A DNA stretch of 64,000 bases from JAVJQS01 sp040218815 (GTDB lineage: Bacteria; Bacteroidota; Bacteroidia; Flavobacteriales_E; Vicingaceae): assembly GCA_040218815.1 (NCBI GenBank), contig JAVJQS010000009.1:62001-126000 (forward strand). The letters are read 5' to 3'. The notes below the pieces were generated by a model that was not told the DNA's origin, searched no databases, and saw only the letters and a program-made list of their open reading frames with translations. Of this stretch, positions 50,547 to 59,316 are shown piece after piece (positions within the stretch are counted from its first letter, which is position 1; every line of letters starts with the position of its first letter). The position numbers and the translations under genes were made by a program.

Positions 50547-51857
50547 ATGGGAAAAGAAAAAGTCAATATTTTCTGGTTTCGAAGAGATCTAAGGTTACAA
50601 GACAATCGCGGTCTGTATCATGCCCTAAAAAGTGAATTTCCAGTATTGCCTGTTTTCATTTTTGATACCAATATTCTTAATGACTTGAAAGATAAAAAAG
50701 ACGCTCGAGTCTCTTTTCTGCGCGAGGAATTAAGTAAGATTAATGAGGACCTCAAATCAAAAAATAGTGGACTAAAAACTTTTTATACAAGCCCAAAGCA
50801 GGCTTTTAAAGCGCTTCAACATGATTATGATGTTCAAACGGTTTATGCAAATCATGATTATGAGCCATATGCTAAAGAACGTGATGAAGAAATCGAGGAG
50901 TTATTAAATGATCGAGGAGTTGATTTTAAAACCTTTAAAGATCAGGTTATCTTTGAAAAAGGAGAGGTAGTAAAGGATGATGGTACGCCTTATTTGGTAT
51001 ACACGCCCTACAGTAAAAAATGGCTTTCAAGCTTAACTGATGAAGACTTGGAAAGCTATACTTCCGGTTTGCAATTTGAGAATTGGTTGAAGATGGACAG
51101 CCAAGAAATAATTTCCTTAGAAGAAATGGGCTTTGAACAATCGGATATAAAAATACCTTCAAAAAATCTCACTGACCACACAATCGAAGTTTACGAAGCA
51201 GAGCGAAACTTTCCAACAAAAGACAGTACTTCCCGACTTGGAATCCACTTGCGTTTTGGAACAGTAAGTATCCGTGAAACTGCTAGACAGGCCGAAGGTC
51301 ATGAAAACATCACCTTTTTAAAAGAGCTGATTTGGAGAGAGTTTTTCATGTGCATTCTTCATCATTACCCGAAGGTTGTTGATCATAATTTTAATAAAAA
51401 GTACGATGCCATAAAGTGGCGAAATAATGAAGCCGATTTTAAAAAATGGTGTGCGGGTAAAACTGGCTATCCTTTGGTTGATGCAGGAATGAGAGAATTG
51501 AATGAAACTGGTTTTATGCATAATCGAGTGCGTATGTTAGTCGCTAGTTTCTTGTGCAAGCACCTCTTAATAGATTGGAAGTGGGGTGAAGCCTATTTCG
51601 CAGAAAAATTATTGGATTATGAGCTTTCATCAAACAATGGAAACTGGCAGTGGGCTGCAGGAACTGGAGTAGATGCTGCTCCGTATTTTAGAATCTTTAA
51701 CCCAAGCACACAAATTGATCGATTTGATAAAAATAAAAGCTATATAAAGCAATGGGTAGAAGAGTTTGGAACAGATGATTATCCTGATGAGATGGTAGAA
51801 CATAAGCCGGCACGTGAAAGAGCATTAGAAGTATATAAAACAGCTGTTGCTCAATAA
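50547..51857 (+). CDS. phrB: Deoxyribodipyrimidine photolyase (cryptochrome/photolyase family)
   Basis: A 436-residue protein. NIFWFRRDLRLQDNRGLYHAL starts the antenna domain. The FAD domain contains STSRLGIHLRFGTVSIRE, ELIWREFFMCILHHYP, AWCAGKTGYPLVDAGMRELNETGFMHNRVRMLVASFLCKHLLIDWKWGE-type text, and LSSNNGNWQWAAGTGVDAAPYFRIFNP. The latter is the signature of class I CPD photolyases. It repairs pyrimidine dimers using blue light. It is cotranscribed with the SDR and differs clearly from the Fe-S photolyase at 27155. Confidence 0.95.
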   Translation: MGKEKVNIFWFRRDLRLQDNRGLYHALKSEFPVLPVFIFDTNILNDLKDKKDARVSFLREELSKINEDLKSKNSGLKTFYTSPKQAFKALQHDYDVQTVYANHDYEPYAKERDEEIEELLNDRGVDFKTFKDQVIFEKGEVVKDDGTPYLVYTPYSKKWLSSLTDEDLESYTSGLQFENWLKMDSQEIISLEEMGFEQSDIKIPSKNLTDHTIEVYEAERNFPTKDSTSRLGIHLRFGTVSIRETARQAEGHENITFLKELIWREFFMCILHHYPKVVDHNFNKKYDAIKWRNNEADFKKWCAGKTGYPLVDAGMRELNETGFMHNRVRMLVASFLCKHLLIDWKWGEAYFAEKLLDYELSSNNGNWQWAAGTGVDAAPYFRIFNPSTQIDRFDKNKSYIKQWVEEFGTDDYPDEMVEHKPARERALEVYKTAVAQ

Positions 51858-51870
51858 GGAATTAGTCAAA

Positions 51871-52917
51871 TTACTTTAACATTTTCAAATAATCCTTTAA
51901 AGAAAGGACGGCTTGTTGAAATATGAATTCAATAAATGCACTTTTATTCAACTTTATTTGAGCTTCTTCTAGTGCATCGTAATAAGCTAACCGATTTTTA
52001 TCTTCACTACTAATATTGGTAATTGGAAAGCCTGCTTGCAATAGTATTAAATTCATTATTAAACGCGCTGTTCTTCCATTTCCATCAACAAATGGATGAA
52101 TCGTAACTAGCCGCTCATGCATTTCGGCCGCCAATACAACTGGATGCATTCGCTCGTAATTCTCCTCGTAGAAAATAAAATAATCTTCCATTAGTTTGGT
52201 AATTAAATACGGCTCAGGCGGGGAATATTTGCTTCCCGAGATGCGAACATTTACACGTCGATATTTTCCTGAATTTGACTTGTCAATTCCCCTTAGGATT
52301 AATGCATGTATTTGTTTTAGTAAGTGATCATTAATAACAGCCTTCTGCTCTACAAACTCCATGAGTAAATCAATCGCTTCAGCATGATTAACAGCTTCAA
52401 AATGCTCTTTAACAGATTTTCCACTAATAGTTAGGCCTTTCTCAACTACTAAGGCGGTTTCTTTTAGGCTTAAGGTGTTTCCTTCTATTCGATTGCTGTC
52501 AAAGGTGTATTCTGCCTTGTAATAAGCCAATAATTTCCTAAAATGGCTTTTTTCAATTGGACGATATTCATCTAACTGCGATTTTAACTGATCAACCGCT
52601 TTGATTAAACTGAATTTATTAAATGATTTATTTCTATAGGCAGCTTTAGATTCGGCAAGTCGAAGTGCCTCTAAGCCAAATTCTTCATCTTTTATTTCTT
52701 GGTAAAGTTTTTCACTTAGCCATTGTAGTACCAACTCTTTAGGACTTACTTGATATAATTCTGAAAGGGCTATTAGTTGTTCTTTTGTTGGTCTTCTGCT
52801 GCCTGATTCAAATCTGCTCAATAAGCTATTATCAATATTAATAGCTATAGCAACCTCCTTAATAGATAACTTATTATTTTGCCGTAGATTTTTTAATAAG
52901 TGATGCAAAGCCTTCAT
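51871..52917 (-). CDS. Fic-domain protein with N-terminal XRE helix-turn-helix
   Basis: 348 residues. The helix-turn-helix of Cro/C1 type is at about 4-60 (LRQNNKLSIKEVAIAINIDNSLLSRFESGSRRPTKEQL). The Fic domain carries the catalytic motif at 274-284 (H274-PFVDGNGRTAR). The autoinhibitory motif S141-NRIEGN sits before it, as in class II Fic proteins. Active Fic enzymes transfer AMP (or other nucleotide parts) to target proteins. The DNA-binding domain suggests that it binds its own promoter. No antitoxin gene is adjacent, in line with intramolecular inhibition. It lies between photolyase and SRPBCC genes. Confidence 0.9.
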   Translation of the reverse strand: MKALHHLLKNLRQNNKLSIKEVAIAINIDNSLLSRFESGSRRPTKEQLIALSELYQVSPKELVLQWLSEKLYQEIKDEEFGLEALRLAESKAAYRNKSFNKFSLIKAVDQLKSQLDEYRPIEKSHFRKLLAYYKAEYTFDSNRIEGNTLSLKETALVVEKGLTISGKSVKEHFEAVNHAEAIDLLMEFVEQKAVINDHLLKQIHALILRGIDKSNSGKYRRVNVRISGSKYSPPEPYLITKLMEDYFIFYEENYERMHPVVLAAEMHERLVTIHPFVDGNGRTARLIMNLILLQAGFPITNISSEDKNRLAYYDALEEAQIKLNKSAFIEFIFQQAVLSLKDYLKMLK

Positions 52918-53007
52918 TTTACAAATTTAGTCAAACTTTATAATAATTGACAAAAAATGTCATGAAGCTAAATCCGCAACTGTTTCTAATTTAAAACTGG
53001 AAAACAT

Positions 53008-53469
53008 TTACCCTAGCACTCCGAACAATTCAGCCATTTTCTTTTCACGATAATCGAATATTTCTTTCAGTTTTGGTCGAACAAGAAACGGTTCAACTAA
53101 TCGACCTAAAAATCCTAAGGGAACAACGTAAGTAATGACATCTGTCATTTCTACGCCACCTTCGATGGCTCTAAAATGATGTTGATGGTGCCAAATGGTG
53201 TAAGGACCAACGCGTTGCTCGTCAATAAAATATTTATTCTCCTTCACTTGGGTGATTTCAGTCATCCAGCGCATTGGAATATTTAGGAGTGGAGTAACTT
53301 TGTAAGTGATAATCATTCCAGGGTACATTTCTTCCTTTAAGAACTCAGAAGTGATGTTGAAACCCATGTAGTCTGGGGTTATTTCCTTTAAATTCTTAGG
53401 ATTTGAGAAAAACTCCCATGCTTTCTCTACATTTATCGGAAGTTTTGTAATACGCTTTAAAGTATGCAT
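53008..53469 (-). CDS. SRPBCC family protein (START-like ligand binding)
   Basis: A 153-residue protein with the START/Bet v1-like fold: LPINVEKAWEFFSNPKNLKEITPDYMGF starts it, and FLVRPKLKEIFDYREKKMAELFG ends it. WHHQHHFRAIEGGVEMTDVITYVVPLG is the family's central part. The ATG at 53469 is chosen, since it starts close to the first strand (MHTLKRI). These proteins bind hydrophobic ligands. It is divergent from the DUF2867-type SDR at 53535; both commonly occur in photolyase/carotenoid neighbourhoods (from memory). Confidence 0.85.
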   Translation of the reverse strand: MHTLKRITKLPINVEKAWEFFSNPKNLKEITPDYMGFNITSEFLKEEMYPGMIITYKVTPLLNIPMRWMTEITQVKENKYFIDEQRVGPYTIWHHQHHFRAIEGGVEMTDVITYVVPLGFLGRLVEPFLVRPKLKEIFDYREKKMAELFGVLG

Positions 53470-53502
53470 GGTTATTTTAAATGGGCTATGAGCAATATTA
53501 AA

Positions 53503-53527
53503 AAACAAGCAGTAATGCTTTTTGTTT
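53503..53527. promoter_or_regulatory. Inverted AAACAA...TTGTTT in the divergent promoter region
   Basis: AAACAA (53503-53508) and TTGTTT (53522-53527) lie between the divergent SRPBCC and SDR genes. The half-site is like that of the sigma-gene operators but the order is reversed (arms point outwards), so this is weak. Confidence 0.2.
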
Positions 53528-53534
53528 CAATTGA

Positions 53535-54980
53535 ATGAATATACTTTTAACCGGAGCCAATGGTTACATCGGCAAACGCTTATTGCCAGTTTTAATTGAT
53601 GAGGGACATCAGGTGTACGCTTGTGTGCGAGATAAAAATACATTGCATCTTTCAAAAGAACATCAAAGTAAGGTTGAAATTATTGAGGTCGACTTTTTAA
53701 AAGAAAAGCACTTAAAAAGAATTCCTGAGAATATTGATGTTGCCTACTTTTTGATTCATGCATTGGCCTCATCGGGCAGTGATTTTTCCCAAATGGAACG
53801 AGAAATTGCTAAAAATTTTAATACTTCAATCTCTAGGTCTAATGCAAAGCAAGTTATCTACCTTGGTGGGATAAGCAATGACGACAACTTATCAGATCAC
53901 TTAAAGTCACGACAACATACAGAAGAAATTTTACAAGAATCTACCATCCCAGTAACCGTTTTAAGAGCGGCAATTATTATTGGTTCTGGAGGGGCATCCT
54001 TTGAAATAATTCGCGATTTGGTTGAAAAGTTGCCTTTTATGATTGCTCCTAAATGGTTGAATACGAAGTGCCAACCAATCGGTATAAGAAATGTAATTGA
54101 ATACTTAGTAGGCAGCTTAGCCAATGAAAAGACCTATAACAAAACCTTTGACATTGGTGGGCCCGAAATTTTGACCTACAAACAGATGCTGCTGCAGTTT
54201 GCCGAGGTAAGAGGAATGAAGCGTTACATTCAAACAGTACCAGTGATGTCGCCACGAATTTCTTCCTACTGGTTATATTTTGTAACCTCTACATCGTATC
54301 GTATTGCTGTAAACTTGGTAGAAAGTATGAAAAACGAAGTGGTGGTTCAACACGATGGAATAAAAGACATCATAAAAACTGACTTACTGACCTATAAAGA
54401 GAATGTAAGCTTAGCCTTTAAGCGTATTGAACAGAATTATGTGATATCTAGTTGGGTAGATTCTGAGTTGCCGAAGAATCAAGAAAGATCTTTTAGTCAT
54501 TATATTAAAGTGCCCACTAATGCCACCTTCACTGACTTAAGAAAAGTAGAATTTGACTCTAAGAAAGTAGATAAAGTCCTTCAAAATTTATGGGCGATTG
54601 GTGGTGACAGAGGGTGGTATTACGGGAATTGGTTGTGGAGGATAAGAGGGTATTTAGATAAGTTAGCTGGAGGCGTTGGATTGCGAAGAGGGAGAAGAAG
54701 TCCAACACATATTTATGCGGGAGACTCATTAGATTTTTGGCGGGTATTACTGGCAGATGAAGATGAAAGACGCTTATTATTATACGCTGAAATGAAATTA
54801 CCAGGAGAAGCTTGGTTAGAATTTAAAATTGAATCAAAAGAGGATGGGATGAATTGTCTTGTGCAAACAGCTACTTTTCGACCTAAAGGGATATGGGGAA
54901 GATTGTATTGGTATAGTGTATTGCCATTCCATGGATTTATTTTTAAAAACATGGCAAAAAACCTAGTGAATTATTCATAA
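53535..54980 (+). CDS. NAD(P)-binding SDR with DUF2867 C-terminal domain
   Basis: 481 residues. The N-terminal Rossmann domain begins NILLTGANGYIGKRLLPVLIDEGHQVYA, with YFLIHALASSGSDFSQMER and YLGGISNDDNLSDHLKSR, as in atypical SDRs. The C-terminal ~160 residues contain IGGDRGWYYGNWLWRIRGYLDKLAGGVGLRRGRRSP and AGDSLDFWRVL, the DUF2867 signature. The role is unknown. From memory the pair of DUF2867-SDR and SRPBCC recurs near photolyases and MerR/B12 regulators in other bacteria, which would fit the nearby light cluster. Confidence 0.88.
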   Translation: MNILLTGANGYIGKRLLPVLIDEGHQVYACVRDKNTLHLSKEHQSKVEIIEVDFLKEKHLKRIPENIDVAYFLIHALASSGSDFSQMEREIAKNFNTSISRSNAKQVIYLGGISNDDNLSDHLKSRQHTEEILQESTIPVTVLRAAIIIGSGGASFEIIRDLVEKLPFMIAPKWLNTKCQPIGIRNVIEYLVGSLANEKTYNKTFDIGGPEILTYKQMLLQFAEVRGMKRYIQTVPVMSPRISSYWLYFVTSTSYRIAVNLVESMKNEVVVQHDGIKDIIKTDLLTYKENVSLAFKRIEQNYVISSWVDSELPKNQERSFSHYIKVPTNATFTDLRKVEFDSKKVDKVLQNLWAIGGDRGWYYGNWLWRIRGYLDKLAGGVGLRRGRRSPTHIYAGDSLDFWRVLLADEDERRLLLYAEMKLPGEAWLEFKIESKEDGMNCLVQTATFRPKGIWGRLYWYSVLPFHGFIFKNMAKNLVNYS

Positions 54981-55019
54981 GAGTAAATTGCCCTCTAAAT
55001 TGATAAATTTAACTCCAAT

Positions 55020-56747
55020 CTAATACTTGATCACAGGAATGGCCTCAATCAATTTTTTCGTGTACGCTGACTGTGGATTGTTGTAAATTTCTTCAGCAAT
55101 GCCCATTTCTTGGATTTTCCCTTCTTTCATCACAAGCATTCGATCCGACATATACTTAACAACTGACAAATCATGAGAAATGAAAATATAGGTGAATCCA
55201 AATCTAGCTTTTAGCTCGTTTAAAAGATTTAGTACTTGTGCTTGCACAGAAACATCTAGAGCTGAAACGGACTCATCACAAACGATAAACTCTGGCGAAA
55301 GGGCCAGTGCTCGCGCAATACAAACTCTTTGTCGCTGTCCTCCAGAAAATTCATGAGGGTAACGATTAAACTGATCGGCAGTTAAGCCTACAGTTTCCAA
55401 CAACTCAATTACTTTCTCTTTTCTTATTTTATCATTGGCCTCAACTTTATGCACTTGCATGGGTTCCATTATTGCTTTTCCCACCTGCATTTTCGGATTT
55501 AATGAGGAGTAGGGATCCTGGAAAATGATTTGTACTTTCTTTCTCAATTTGCGCATTGCTGCATCACTTTGAGCCAACAAATCGATATTATCATACTTTA
55601 CTGCACCCGATGTAGGTTCTATTAAACGAAGAATGCTTCTTCCCAAAGTTGTTTTACCACAGCCTGACTCACCAACCAAACCTAGAGTTTCTCCTTTATG
55701 AACATTAAAGCTCACATCATCAACTGCTTTTACAAAACCTGTTGTTCTCCTTAGAATTCCTTTTTGAATGGGGAAGTAGGTTTTCAAGTTTTCAACTTTA
55801 AGTATGGAGGGGGCATTCAATACTTTTTCCAACGCTGTTTTTTGATCTTGAGGCGATACCTTAAGCTGGTTGATATATTCTTCAATGCTAATATCGCTTG
55901 ACATGGCTGTAAAATCAGCCACAGTTGGCAACTTTGTTAAACGGAAATCAATAGGAGGTCTGCAAGAAATTAATCCTTTTGTATAGCCCTGCTGCGGAGA
56001 AGTAAAAATTTCTTCTGTGCTTGCTTCTTCCACTTTTTTACCCCTTTTCATGACCACTACTTCGTCGGCTATTTCAGCTACAACACCTAAATCATGTGTT
56101 ATAAAAATCACACTCATTTGATGTTTTTGTTGAAGGGATTTAATCAACTCCAAAATGGTTTTTTGAACCGTTACATCAAGAGCTGTTGTCGGCTCATCGG
56201 CAATCAAGAGTTTTGGATTATTGCACATGGCCATAGCAATCATTACACGCTGCTTTTGCCCACCTGATATCTGATGAGGATAGGAGTTGTAGATTTCTTC
56301 AGGTCGTGGTAATTGAACTTCATTGAACCACTCTATAACTTGCTTCTTGGCCTCCTTCTTTGACTTTTTTTGATGCAGTCGAATCGATTCCGAAACTTGC
56401 TCACCACACTTAATTACAGGGTTTAATGAGGTCATGGGTTCTTGAAAAATCATGGCAATTTCCTTTCCACGAAACTTTCTCATGCCTTGATTATTAAGGC
56501 TCAATAAATTAATGCTCTCTCCATTAAAAAGGTAATTAATGGTTCCACTCGTAATATTGGCTTTTGGTCCGAGTAAACCCATAATAGCCAAAGATGTTAC
56601 CGATTTACCTGAGCCAGATTCTCCAACAATTCCAACAGTTTTGCCTTTAGGAACAGTGTAAGAAAGATTATCGACCGCAAAGCTCTCTGATTTTGAGTGA
56701 CCAAAACTTATACTTAAGTTTTTTATTTCAAGTAGTGTCTCCAGCAT
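55020..56747 (-). CDS. Peptide-type ABC transporter ATPase, two fused nucleotide-binding domains
   Basis: 575 residues containing two ABC domains in tandem (about 1-265 and 310-575). Each has Walker A (GESGSGKS; GESGCGKT), a signature (SGGQKQRV; SGGQRQRV) and Walker B (LLIADEPTTALD; FIVCDESVSALD). This is the DppD-DppF fusion seen in oligopeptide, dipeptide or YejF-type importers. The proteins' C-terminal extensions for the Opp family are also visible. It would power import of peptides, but no permease or binding protein gene adjoins. It begins four bases after the exonuclease gene ends. Confidence 0.93.
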   Translation of the reverse strand: MLETLLEIKNLSISFGHSKSESFAVDNLSYTVPKGKTVGIVGESGSGKSVTSLAIMGLLGPKANITSGTINYLFNGESINLLSLNNQGMRKFRGKEIAMIFQEPMTSLNPVIKCGEQVSESIRLHQKKSKKEAKKQVIEWFNEVQLPRPEEIYNSYPHQISGGQKQRVMIAMAMCNNPKLLIADEPTTALDVTVQKTILELIKSLQQKHQMSVIFITHDLGVVAEIADEVVVMKRGKKVEEASTEEIFTSPQQGYTKGLISCRPPIDFRLTKLPTVADFTAMSSDISIEEYINQLKVSPQDQKTALEKVLNAPSILKVENLKTYFPIQKGILRRTTGFVKAVDDVSFNVHKGETLGLVGESGCGKTTLGRSILRLIEPTSGAVKYDNIDLLAQSDAAMRKLRKKVQIIFQDPYSSLNPKMQVGKAIMEPMQVHKVEANDKIRKEKVIELLETVGLTADQFNRYPHEFSGGQRQRVCIARALALSPEFIVCDESVSALDVSVQAQVLNLLNELKARFGFTYIFISHDLSVVKYMSDRMLVMKEGKIQEMGIAEEIYNNPQSAYTKKLIEAIPVIKY

Positions 56748-56750
56748 TTA

Positions 56751-57470
56751 CTATGTGGCTATAGTGATTTCTGAGTCCTTTATTTGTTCCATTCCTTTAT
56801 AAGCTAGAATCAATTGAGCAACTGCCAAGGTATCGTTTTGGCAATAGGAAACAATCTTTTTAAGGTCTTTTTCTTCCCAGTAGACTCGACCTACATCACT
56901 GCCATCCATGTCGTTTTTTGGAGATTTAATATTGAATAAGTGGGTAAGCAATTCTAATGAAGTGTAATTTTTATAATCACCAAACTTCCACAATTGCATG
57001 GTGTCTAAATGTTGGACTTCCCACGGTTTTCTGCCAGCTATATCTAACAAATAAGGAAGTTTTAATCCGTTTACTAATATCCTTCTGGCAAGAAATGGGA
57101 AGTCAAACTCCTTGCCGTTATGCGCACAGAGTAAATAGTCTGAAGAAATAAAATGAGCTTGTAGCATTTTACAAAATGCTTTAAGAAGCTTTTTCTCATC
57201 ATCGCCAAAATAGGATTTTATTCGAAATTCTTTTTCTCCCTTATTATCACGATATACTCCTACTGAAATACAAATTACTTTTCCAAACTCGGCATAAATA
57301 CCTGCTCTTTCATAAATTTCTTCAGGAGTTTGATCTTCTTTTAAGTGATAAGCTGATTTTTTTTCCCAAAGAGACTTCCAAGACTTATTTAGCTTGTTGA
57401 AGTTTGGCTGCTGAGAAACAGTCTCTATATCAATAAAAACGAGCTTGTTTAAGTTGATGTTCTCCAACAT
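56751..57470 (-). CDS. PolB-like 3'-5' exonuclease (DnaQ superfamily)
   Basis: 239 residues. The DEDD acids are in VFIDIETVSQQPNF (near 12-17), AHNGKEFDFPFLARRIL (near 118-130) and the C-terminal YCQNDTLAVAQLIL (near 216). The central part has LLDIAGRKPWEVQHLDTMQLWKFG and SPKNDMDGSDVGRVYWEEKD. This matches predicted 3'-5' exonucleases related to DNA polymerase B. The substrate is unknown. It is cotranscribed with the ABC ATPase (four-base gap). Confidence 0.85.
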   Translation of the reverse strand: MLENINLNKLVFIDIETVSQQPNFNKLNKSWKSLWEKKSAYHLKEDQTPEEIYERAGIYAEFGKVICISVGVYRDNKGEKEFRIKSYFGDDEKKLLKAFCKMLQAHFISSDYLLCAHNGKEFDFPFLARRILVNGLKLPYLLDIAGRKPWEVQHLDTMQLWKFGDYKNYTSLELLTHLFNIKSPKNDMDGSDVGRVYWEEKDLKKIVSYCQNDTLAVAQLILAYKGMEQIKDSEITIAT

Positions 57471-57504
57471 AATTGATTAGTCTTTGGTTCAACGAAAATA
57501 GGAC

Positions 57505-59295
57505 TTATACTTTTACTCCCATCACCAAAATATCATCTACTTGTTCTTCGTTTTTCATCCAATTAAAGAGCGTTTCTTTTAAAACATCTTTTTGGTCTGA
57601 AAGGTCTTTAGCTGAGTTCTTTAATAATAGCTCTCTAAACCTTTTGTACATGAATTTCTTACCTCTAGGCCCCCCAAACTGATCAGCATATCCATCTGAG
57701 AAAATATAAATTAGGTCCCCTGGTTGTAGTTGAATTTTATTGTTGGTAAAGTTGGGTGTAGCACCATCTAAAAAAGAGCCAATAGGAAATTTATCTCCTT
57801 TTGTCTGAATTATTTTACCACTCCTAAGCAAATATAATGGATTGAATGCTCCAGCATATTCTAATTCCAAGGTGTCTTTATTTAATGCACAAATAGCAAT
57901 GTCCATTCCATCCTTGCTCGTTGAATTAGCATCTTTTTGGTGTAATGTTTCAGAAACACCGATATTTAAGTGATCTAAGATTTGTGCTGGACTGCTTCCT
58001 CCAGTAGTAATTATTGCTTGCTTCAACTGATTATAACCTACAATAGACATAAATGCTCCTGGTACTCCATGTCCAGTGCAATCTACAGCGGCAAAGAAAA
58101 CTTTATTATTTGCTTCTCCCATCCAGTAAAAGTCTCCGCTAACAATATCCTTTGGATGATATAAGATAAATGAATCGGGAAGTAGTTTGCGCACATAGCT
58201 TTCCGGGGGCAATATTGCTTCTTGAATTTTTTGAGCGTATTTAATAGAGTCAGTTACTTGAACGAAATACTCCTCAATTTCCTCTTTTTGTTTGTCAATT
58301 TCCTCTTTTTGTTTAACAACTTCAACGGTTCTTTGTCTTACTTTTTCTTCCAAGAATCGCTCATTTTCCGCTAAGTCGTCACGCATTTTTAATAATGCGT
58401 TTCCAAGACTATCTTTTGTGCTTAAAGGTTGATAATCTGTATCGAAATTACCGGACCCCACCTCTTGAGCAAAATCTTTAGTTCGTTTTAAGCCATTTAC
58501 AACATTATTCATGGCTGCGGTCATCTCTCCAATTTCATCTTGACCTTCGCGCATAGGTTCTTTTGGAAAAACCCCTCTACCAAGCTTAACAGCTACTACC
58601 TTTAGTTTCTGAATTGGTGAAACTATAGTTCTTGTAGTATAAACAGCAATTATAATTCCAATAATTATAAGTGCAATTCCTAGGTATTGGACTAAAAATT
58701 TTAAGATTTCAAATGAGGAAAACATTTCTTCATTCGCATTTAAAGTAACTTCTTTTTGCTTCTTAATTAGTTCGTTTATTTCGTCAAGAACGCCCTTTGT
58801 TTTCACATCGATATCACCACCTTCTTCGATACTTGTTTGTGCATTTAACACCGCAAAAGGGTTGTCCTGGTAATCATCAAAAGATTGTAATGGGTCTATT
58901 ACATCCATTGACTGCTGTTCAAACAAGGCATCAATAGACTTAAATAATTCCATTAAAGAATCTTGTTGGTCAGGATTCCATAGCTTTGAAAGTTGGGTTA
59001 ATTCTTTTCGCGTTTTAGGGTACTCTTTATTTCTAAATTCTATCAGACGTTCTTTGTCTGGATGGGGCTTAAGCGCTTTCCACCAAGTTTCTAAAAATAA
59101 CTTTGATTCTAAAACAGAGAATTTTAATTCTTGTAAAGTTTTTACTGATGGGGTGTTTACTCGACTGAGCTTATCGTTGATTGTTCTGCTTTTTTCGAGG
59201 ATAACGAATGTAAAAGTGAAGACAATTAAGGTCAAGAGAATAAGTATACCGAAGCCGGTGCCTATTTTTTTTCCTATTGTAAATCTAAACTTCAT
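57505..59295 (-). CDS. Membrane sensor with HAMP and SpoIIE (PP2C-type) phosphatase domains
   Basis: 596 residues. Two transmembrane helices (about 12-30 and 202-222) frame a ~170-residue extracytoplasmic helical sensor. A HAMP domain follows (TRTIVSPIQKLKVVAVKLGRG), then a coiled coil (NERFLEEKVRQRTVEVV, QKEEIDKQKEEIEEYF) and a SpoIIE-type serine phosphatase (DIVSGDFYWMGEANNKVFFAAVDCTGHGVPGAFMSIVGYNQL ... YIFSDGYADQFGG). Such phosphatases dephosphorylate STAS-domain partners or anti-sigma antagonists. It belongs to a tight minus-strand operon with a TPR and a YfiR-like gene, so it probably transduces a periplasmic signal. Confidence 0.93.
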   Translation of the reverse strand: MKFRFTIGKKIGTGFGILILLTLIVFTFTFVILEKSRTINDKLSRVNTPSVKTLQELKFSVLESKLFLETWWKALKPHPDKERLIEFRNKEYPKTRKELTQLSKLWNPDQQDSLMELFKSIDALFEQQSMDVIDPLQSFDDYQDNPFAVLNAQTSIEEGGDIDVKTKGVLDEINELIKKQKEVTLNANEEMFSSFEILKFLVQYLGIALIIIGIIIAVYTTRTIVSPIQKLKVVAVKLGRGVFPKEPMREGQDEIGEMTAAMNNVVNGLKRTKDFAQEVGSGNFDTDYQPLSTKDSLGNALLKMRDDLAENERFLEEKVRQRTVEVVKQKEEIDKQKEEIEEYFVQVTDSIKYAQKIQEAILPPESYVRKLLPDSFILYHPKDIVSGDFYWMGEANNKVFFAAVDCTGHGVPGAFMSIVGYNQLKQAIITTGGSSPAQILDHLNIGVSETLHQKDANSTSKDGMDIAICALNKDTLELEYAGAFNPLYLLRSGKIIQTKGDKFPIGSFLDGATPNFTNNKIQLQPGDLIYIFSDGYADQFGGPRGKKFMYKRFRELLLKNSAKDLSDQKDVLKETLFNWMKNEEQVDDILVMGVKV

Positions 59296-59316
59296 GCTGC
59301 TTCGTTTTTGAGCGCA

